Shown in pieces: positions 51,001-60,300 of a stretch of 64,000 bases of DNA; position 1 is the stretch's first letter, and every line of letters starts with the position of its first letter. The DNA is from Actinostola sp. cb2023 (lineage: Eukaryota > Cnidaria > Anthozoa > Actiniaria > Actinostolidae): positions 112,001 to 176,000 of the forward strand of contig JAUJYZ010001157.1 in the NCBI GenBank assembly GCA_033675265.1, read 5' to 3'. The translations under genes were made by a program, and so were the position numbers. The notes below the pieces were generated by a model. It was not told where the DNA came from and searched no databases. It saw nothing but the letters and a program-made list of their open reading frames with translations.

Positions 51001-52786
51001 GGTTTATAGTCTTTACAGTGTAAAATTGCTTTGTTTTGTTTTTAATTTGATTTGTGAATATTACGATACTTTTATTTAGCTTTCTATCAAATGTTGGTCC
51101 ACGCCTAATAATATCCCGGCAATAATATCCCGGCAATAATATTTTTTTTATTAATTAGCACACAAATTACTGGACATCAAAAGTAACTACCGCCGTACTG
51201 TCTTGATCGCTCAAAAGAAAAGAAAAATTAAAGAAAGAAAGAAAGTAAGAAAGAAAATCATACACAATCATTTAATTCTCTAAGATCCTTTTCATCGTAA
51301 AAAGACTTGGATTACCAAACTAGGAATCACAACTTTGGAGTCATGCATGAGTGCACAGCGAAAAGGAGATTTGCATAAATAAGTTGACATCGCAAAGTCG
51401 AGAAAAATTAACTTTACTGGCATTTCATCTCTTGAAAGAAACCAACAAGAATTTGTTGAGATCTAACCTAGCCTCCTCCGCAGGCAACTCCTTGGGGTTT
51501 GGGGCAGGTTCCAATTCCGATAAAAATTCCATTCCGATAAAGTAGCCTGCGGAGGAGGCTAGATACCGTGAACACGAAAAACTGAAATCTATCGAATCAA
51601 AACTTACCGGGGATTCCAACACTTGCATCTTTGTTAGACTTCTTCTTCTTCGTTGTGGGAGACGCTGGCACGAAATATTGCGAGATTGATCTTTACACGA
51701 GATGGTCGTCGCGTTTAATGCCGTAACTGTAATTATTATGCATTTCTGATTAATTCGCTGAGATTTAAAACAATTCTTAGACAGACACACAAACTGATGC
51801 ATACTTTATTACAAGCGCATTTTCAAAGAAGGTTTTTTTCCTGTAGCTGATATCAGAAAAAAAATTCAACAGTTCAACAAATGTGTATTGAGTACCGTTA
51901 GTAAGCGATCATTTTTATATTCCTTTCGGAAAGTCGATTTAATTTTTATTTTAGCCAGAACAGATGGCTACGATCATCCTCACAGCCGGCGGTTTCCGCC
52001 GGTTGCCGGCTACTACTGAGAACCCTGATCATCACTATCATCATCACCATCATCATCACCTTCATCACTACCAATCATCACCATCATAACTATCATCATC
52101 ACTGTCAATCACAACTATCATCACTATCATCATCACCATCAATCATCACCATTATCACTATCATCATCACTACCAATCATCACCATCATAACTATCATCA
52201 TCACTGTCAATGATCACAACCATCAATCATCACCATCAATCATCACCATCAATCATCACCATCATCACAAGCATCATCACTATCAATCAATATCATCATC
52301 ACTATCAAGAAGACAATCATTGCAATCGTCACCATTAAATGAAAGGCAACATAAATGATTTGTGATCAAAATCTAAATTTCCCCTGAATCTTCAAGAATT
52401 AAATGAGAATTTGTGTTTTGATCATAAGTCACTTACTTACACAGCCCTTCAATTGAAAACACCACAATACTGATAACATATTTCAATGTTTATTGTTAAT
52501 TGTACAATGTATGTCCACTCACTTCTGCAATTCTCTCAAGAACTTCAGGGCCTAAAATGAGAAGCAAACAGTCATGCTTCCATCCTACTATCTCTTTTCT
52601 CATTTCACTTACCAGTCTTTGCATTAACTATGCGAAAGCACCAAGATATGAATTTTATTTTCGAGTGGCAAAAACAATATTTTACAAATGAATACAGCGA
52701 GTTGAGTAAAATATTGTTTTTAACACAAGAAAATAAATTTGATATCTTCAAGACGCAGTGAGTGTGAATTTTTTTTTATTATGTAG

Positions 52787-52819
<33 letters not shown>

Positions 52820-54279
52820 AAAATGTTTTCTTTTACCAAAAAGTACCAAGCCCAATGTCATCGATATGCCACTAGGGTCCCAGATGTAGTTTTGTATGAA
52901 TTTTACGAGCAATATATTTTTTTTACTAGTCATTGCTTTAAGCAAGCGAAGTGCTGCGAGAAGTAAATGCATTATTATTTGTTTGTTATTCTGCCCAAAT
53001 AAGCGAATCATCACAATCATGTGCTTGTGTCGTAATAGCCCCAAATACCAAAATTACATTACTCCCGGGATTACTGTTAGTCTTCAAAGACCAATATGCC
53101 ACTGATAATGGGCAGATAGTTTAGGGACAACATCTCTGTGTCAGGGATGGATCTACTTCGAAGAACATCCAGATAATGAAGTCGATCTCCTTCGACAAGG
53201 ATCTGATCTGCCATGGCGGCCGGCGGTCCATTGTTCGATTGGTAAATTCTGAGCAAATAACAGGGCTGAAAAACTCATAAAAGAACATTGTCTTCCCCGT
53301 GAAATGTCACTATTAAGCGTTCGTGGCCTTGATGAATGCTTCCAGCAGGCCCTCTGATATTACGCGATGGTGCGATTTCGCACATTTGGCCTCAAATCGC
53401 ATCCGATCGCGTAATTTACCGATATCCGCATAATTGGTGAAAAATAGCACAATATCAACAAATCCAAAGCAAATATTCGCTTTATTTAAACTTTCATTAA
53501 CAGCTAACCGTTATTTCAGAGTGATTTTCCTTTGAAAACACCTTAGAAACCCTCTACAACACGTTCGAGATTTGATGTGTATGAATCAAACAACGTACAA
53601 TGTACCAGGCGTTCTATGCGTAGATTGTCTTAGAGGCCTGGCACTAGTTATTTGGGCTTCCTGTGGAATGACCGATTTCCGGGAAAAATTCTCACGGAAA
53701 AACGCCGATTTTTTTTGACTGAATCATAAATATGCTTAAAAAGACAGAACATTTTATACTAAACAAAATAATATTACATTCCTTTATAAAAAGGTTAAAT
53801 TAACCATTGGAAAAATCGCATAATTTTCCGCATAATTTCACTATTTTTCCGCACAATTTCCGTTTTTTCCCTGCACAATTTCCGGTTTTCCCCCGCACCA
53901 TATCAGAGGGCCTGTTCCAGCAATAAATAAGTTTGACCTTGACATAATTACACGGCGAATACCTCGGACCAAACAACAACGAACTTCCAAAATCGTCTAC
54001 TATTCATCCATCGAGTCTGAACAACAACGTACAAATATTATGTAAGTAGGAATTTATGATGAACCCCGCTGGACACATGTACTGCATGCTCAGAACATAC
54101 TGCTGTCCGAGCATTGTCGAAGTTGCGCCGACCACACACCGAAAAATCCGGCAGGACAAACACAAATCGAGATTTTTGCTGGCATCTAGCACACAGGGAT
54201 CCCAACATAACACAGGGAAACCGTCAAGATTAGTGTTGCTGCTCGCCTTACGGCTTCGCAGCAATTATGTAGACCCCCC

Positions 54280-54311
<32 letters not shown>

Positions 54312-57300
54312 TGTTTTCTTTTACCAAAAAGTACCAAGCCCAATGTTATCGATATCCTCACTAGTGAGGATATGAAAAATATGCCACTAGGGTCCCAGAT
54401 GTAGTTTTGTATGAATTTTACGAGCAATATATATTTTTTATTATGTAGACCCTCCCCCCCCAAAAAAAAATTGTTTTCTTTTACCAAAAAGTGCCAAGCC
54501 CAATGTCATCGATATCCTCACTAGTCAGGATATGAAAAATATGCTACTAGGGTCCCAGATGTAGTTTTGTATGAATTTTACGAGTGAGATATATTTTCTT
54601 AGTAAAACACTTGTGTCTATATGATAAAGGTATTTACGTAAATGTCTACCAGGCCCTTTTCACACGATACAACACCAGTATTGATACTCACTTAACGTGG
54701 TCTGTGTTTTGGGTTGTTTTGCAATAGGCGACTGTGGTGGTGTTACAGATGACACTGATATTTCCATTCCTCCAAAATCAATCCCTGTAAACCAAGGAGA
54801 ATGCATGTTTAACAACGTGAAATAAGTACATGTACACTGAAGTGTACCATGATTTCCTTGTAGCATGGCGTGATAGTAGTATAGATTGTCTTCGTATGAG
54901 TGGGAAGTATACTTTGTAGTTACAGTATGGTTCGTCCCTTGTGGTGACCATGTCGTGCGGTGGCTGTGCAACTTTGTTCAAGCATTCTGATTGGTTGAGC
55001 AATGATTTTGCATGCTGTGATTGGTTGAATAGCTGTCTTCGATTCGGTACTGTGACCACAATTCCGTGCCATAGGTTTCGCACTTAATACGAAAATAACT
55101 CTAGTATGAAATATACATGAATTGTGTAGTGTAGTATATGCTTACTACGTGTATAAGATGGTTAAAAGCAAGAATTTCACACCTGCAATCTCGGTGAAGT
55201 AAATGCAACATATGCTTCACTAACATCACGCTAGACATTCACCGTCACTGTACTCATACTGTCCTGTTGCACAATGTCCATAATAATAAAGAGGCTGGTA
55301 ATCAATTATAAAATACCTTTAGTTTTGACAGTTCTTTTTGTTGTTTTAGGGGACTGTCTTGCTTTATCCTCTGTCACAAAAACACACACACAATGGCAAC
55401 AATAATAATTATTGGTTGAATCGTATTGCTATGCAACACACTACATGTACAATAGTGAATGTACATTATAGTCAATCAAATCTGAGCGGATTGATTTTCT
55501 CTTGATGGTGCTCGAGTGTTTTCCTGATGGATTTTGCTGCCACAACCAAAATCCCCCCCCCTCCTCATCCCTGGTAAGTATTCTAATCGTAAGCATTCTA
55601 CTGATAGGTGATCAGTGTGACAGGTGCTAGGAGTTGGACTGTGGTACATGTATGCTAACCATGGTGACCTATTTTGCTAACATCAAGCACCTAATCCCAA
55701 ACTCATTAGTCCGATGAGTTTAACCAAGGAGAAAAAAAAGATTATTTTGGGATACCTACATGTACATGTACAGTACCACTTTTAAAATGTAACTTTTCCT
55801 AATGAGCGCATTGTGAGTGATTAACGAGCGCATATTTTAATACCATGTATTCCCCATATACAGTATGTACATTTTATGGGGTTGGAATTTTAGCCTTAAT
55901 GGACGTTTTGGGGGTTGATCATTTTGGTTTCATTGGCACCTCCAGTCACGATTACACCTGAGTACCTGCCCTGAGGGGTCTACATGTACATGTATACTTT
56001 ACACTATATCTAACCTATCAACCTTTGCTTTGACTGATCAACTACAAGCACTACAGTTCTGTTAGATTTCCTTGTCGGTACCTGTACCTGTAAACTTGTA
56101 ACTGAACATAACATAATATTATTACAATGTGAAGCGACGTACCCACCCAATTAATTTTTATACAAGCTAGCCAATCAGGCAGTGAGAATTTGTTTTGACA
56201 GATACATTGCGCATGAACTCACTCAATCGTGACCACAAAGATGTTTTCATTTCATACTCTTTGCAACAATTCTACCTGTCTGATTGGCTAGCTTATAAAA
56301 AATAATATACTGGGTGGCCACGGTACGTCGCCTCGCGCTGTAATGTCTTCTGAGATTCTACCACACTTAAAATGTAAGTACATGTAGCTGATAAAGTTAC
56401 CTATTTTATAATAATAATAATCATAATCATAATACCGTATTTGCCGGTGTATAAGTCGACTCGGTGTATAAGTCGACCCTCTAAAATGAGGTCAAAATTC
56501 CTGATTTTATCATATATTCTTTGTATAAGTCGACCCTACTTTTTTAAGAGCATCAAGTATATTTTGATGTCAAATCTATTCGAAGTTAAATGCAACAAGC
56601 CCCCAAAAAGTCGGACATTTCCGCACAGTCTTCAGCAGCCATTTTGAATTGCTTGGTAACCTTGGCGTTGCATGGCATAAACAAAAGCGTAAACAAAAGT
56701 TCAAGTTGAGACGCCTTCAAAAACTAGCAAATTTGTAGCTATTTTATCATACCAAAGAACTTCAAACGCTACTAATAAAAAGGTTACCGTATTTATAAAT
56801 ACGATGTTGAACTTCTTGACGGTAATATGGACTGGAAACTAGTCTAAACAAAGTCATGTGATTTACAAACAACATGGCGGCTCATCACGTCCCTCGTGTC
56901 TGAAGTCCGATAGTTTATGGCTCTTCTTTTGCGAATAATCCCAACAAACATCATTTAAAAGATGTTTATCATCGGGTTTAATGTACAGTGATGACCAAAA
57001 GGAAACTACTAAACAAAGTTATGTGATTTACGAACAACGTGGCCGTGGCTCCGATGAAGTCTTAAGTTCGTCTCAAGTTCGTTGGTTCTAATAAACACTT
57101 TTATGCTTCTTCTTTTGAAATTTATGTGTCATTTATCCCAACAAACATCATTTAGATGTTATCTTAGATAAAGCTATTGATTTAAATGGGTTTAAGGTCA
57201 TTTCTGCTTTGATCGATTTTCATACCCGGTGTATAAGTCGAGGTCGATTTTTCAAGCTAAATTTTAGAGGTTAAAAGGTCGACGTATACACCGGCAAATA

Positions 57301-60300
57301 CGGTAATAATGATGATCATGATCATAATAATAAAAATGATCATAATAAATAATAATAATAATAATGATGATCAAGTAATAATGATAACTTTATTCCTCAA
57401 AACAAATTACAAATAAGAGATAGAAAAATAGATAAAAATCCTTATTTACAAAATTTAAAATGATCGCTTGGATTGTTCAATCATAATAACAATAATAATA
57501 ATAATAATAATGATGATCATATCATTATAACAAAAATGATCATAATAATCATAATAATGATCATAATAATAATAATAATAATCATAATAATAATGATGAT
57601 CATGATCATGATCATAATAATAAAAATGATCATAATAATCATAATCATAATCATAATAATAATAAATCGGTTCTTATATAGCGCATTTCACATTGTCTCA
57701 ATGCGCTTTACAACCGATGGAGGACTTTTTCGGGCTGCATATGAAGGCGCCTACGGCAGCCGAGCAGCTTACAATCATGAGGAGTTAGTATGTTAGTGTG
57801 TTATGCCTTCAATTTGAAGTAGGCTGTTGAACCGGGTAACAATCCCCTACTCTTACGAAGAGTTAAAGAGGTTCTTTAATGTCCTCCGTCAACAGGTTAG
57901 ATTAGGGTCAGGAGACAGGACCTACGGTTTTACGTCCTTATCCGAGAAGACGTGAAGGTCTAACCATTTGCAGATGTAATTACAAAGGCAGCACCTTCTC
58001 CTCAATTATTTTAAGACCCTGAGTAATGGTCCGGCCGGGACTCGAACCACGAACCTCCCGCACAATAGACCGGTACTCAACCAACTGAGCCAATATATTA
58101 TAATAATGATGATCATGATCATAATACCGGTAATAAAAATGATAATAATAATAATAATAATATATGAGTTTCGACTTAGAAACTATATTAATTTTATAAG
58201 AAAGACAAACGCAAGGAAATTACGACGTTTTGACATCGTCCGATGTCATTATCAAGTAAGTTTAATTTTGAATTGCAAATAGAATATAAGGAAGTTCATG
58301 GTTGATTGAATTATTTACTCATTCTACTGTTAACAATTCAATCAACCATGAACTGCCTTATATTTCCTTGCGTTTGTCTTTCATATAAATAATAATATTA
58401 TAATAATAATGATGATGATCATATTATTAATAATGAAGAAGACACATAAATGCATTCACTCAGGCTTCTATTTGATCAGCTGATGATAAAATACACAGTT
58501 TAAAGTCACACCTATCACCCCTGTGAGATTGTTTTAAAAATCTATTCAATATAAGCTGAATAGTTGGTGGGTTCAGTATTTTGTAATTTGAACCTTGCGT
58601 TTATGAGTTATAGAGGTTTGAAATCTCAATATGCAAATTTGATGACGTCTACTAAGACTTCATTTATTATACAAAAACGCCCTTGTGCTGATTATTGACA
58701 TTTGAAAACTTACAGAATATTTTCACAGTCTTCATAAATGATTTTATAACTTTTTCTCCATTTCAAAAAATAAGCTCTTCTTGAAAAAGTCTATATAAGT
58801 TACGGCAAATTCCTGGGTTGACGTCATCAAATTTGCATATTGAGATTTCAAACCTCTATAACTCATAAACGCAAGGTTCAAATCACAAAATACTGAACCC
58901 ATCAACTATTCAGCTTATATTGAATAGATTTTTGAAAGAATCTCACAGGGGTTATAGGCACTTTAAGAACTGCACAAAAACTTCTTGTTGAAAGATGATG
59001 CAGACGCTATTTTGAAACCTTGTTCCCAGGCTCCTCTCTTCTTCGCATTTGTGATGGACGACAACGAACAAAACAGCCCATTTTATAATTTGGGCATTAC
59101 TTACAGGAAGCCTGAGTATAATACTAATAATTTGGGGACTAATTGTTTTTTGTTGCAAAGGACGAACATGCCAAGTAGTATTTAATTATTACAAAAATGT
59201 ACCACTGCTGGTCATACATGTAGTACTGCATGCTCTGAAAATCATTGGCACTAACAGAAATCTCGATTGTAAGCCAGCATCAACAGATGCCACAGGAACC
59301 CCATTCCAACACAGGAAACACAATAATAATTGCCATGCCAAGCAACTTGCAGACCATTAAACAGTTACAGCTAATTTAAAAAAGCATTATCCCAGGTTTT
59401 GTTGCATATTACAATGATTTCCCAGATTGAAGTGCATTATGGACTGATCGATACATACTTTGTATGTTGCCGAAACTGAGATTGTACATTTGTAGTTGAC
59501 TTACATATGTAGCTGTATAATAATAGCTGACAGCAAGGCGTTGTTGAAAAGAGGCTTCCCCTCCCTATAATTATCATTGTATGAAGGATATTACTACCCC
59601 CTGCCTACCCAGTGTAGGGATCGTCCCTGTGTGTGTTTTCAAAAACATTTCCCAGAAATTCATCCTTCAATGCGTGTGAACATGTATGGCAGCGGGATAT
59701 TTCTTGGAAATGCCTTTCCCAACATTACAGTATTTAGATTTAAAACTGTTTAGGTTAACCTTATCTGATGTATTTTGTGTGGCAAACCCCCTTATTAAAC
59801 TATGTGTAGTCTAGCCCAGAGTACTTCACTAACTTTATAAAGTTCTGCACCAAAATTCCCATATTAATATCTGCTAAAGTGTACTTCATTAAACTTGCAT
59901 TATTACCTGCAGGTGAAGCAAACGCAGCACTCCTTTGGCTCTGAGCTCCAAAAGAAGGTTGTGTGGTTTCTGTTTTATCCCCTCCTAACATCTTCCTCAA
60001 ACGTGGAGGAACGAACCTTGGAGTCGACTGTGTCCTACTTGGTGCAGAAGAGCTATTATAATTCAGTTGATTTTGAATTTGAGAGATTTGTTTTGGCAGA
60101 GGCATAAGTGGGCGAACCCTCGCCGATCGTGGTCCAAATTTACTCGTGTAATGTTTAGCAGGGGTGTAACTTAACGACGATCGAACTGGTCTTCTCGCTG
60201 GACGAGAAGCTGACTTCCTGATCTTCGGCTTCTTCTGCTTGGCGATCAGCTTCGCGACGTGTTGATCGGCCTCTGAAGCCACTCCCACGACCACAGTCTC

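Noticed and set aside
51603..51661. Exon-like segment with good acceptor and GTAAGT donor between TDRD7-like exons 4 and 5
   Set aside because: It lies inside the hAT-like element, would interrupt the first LOTUS helix, and exon 4 joins exon 5 in phase without it.
58952..59185. Overlapping ORFs near 59 kb
   Set aside because: No domain, no splice or phase support, and position within intron 1 of the TDRD7-like gene.
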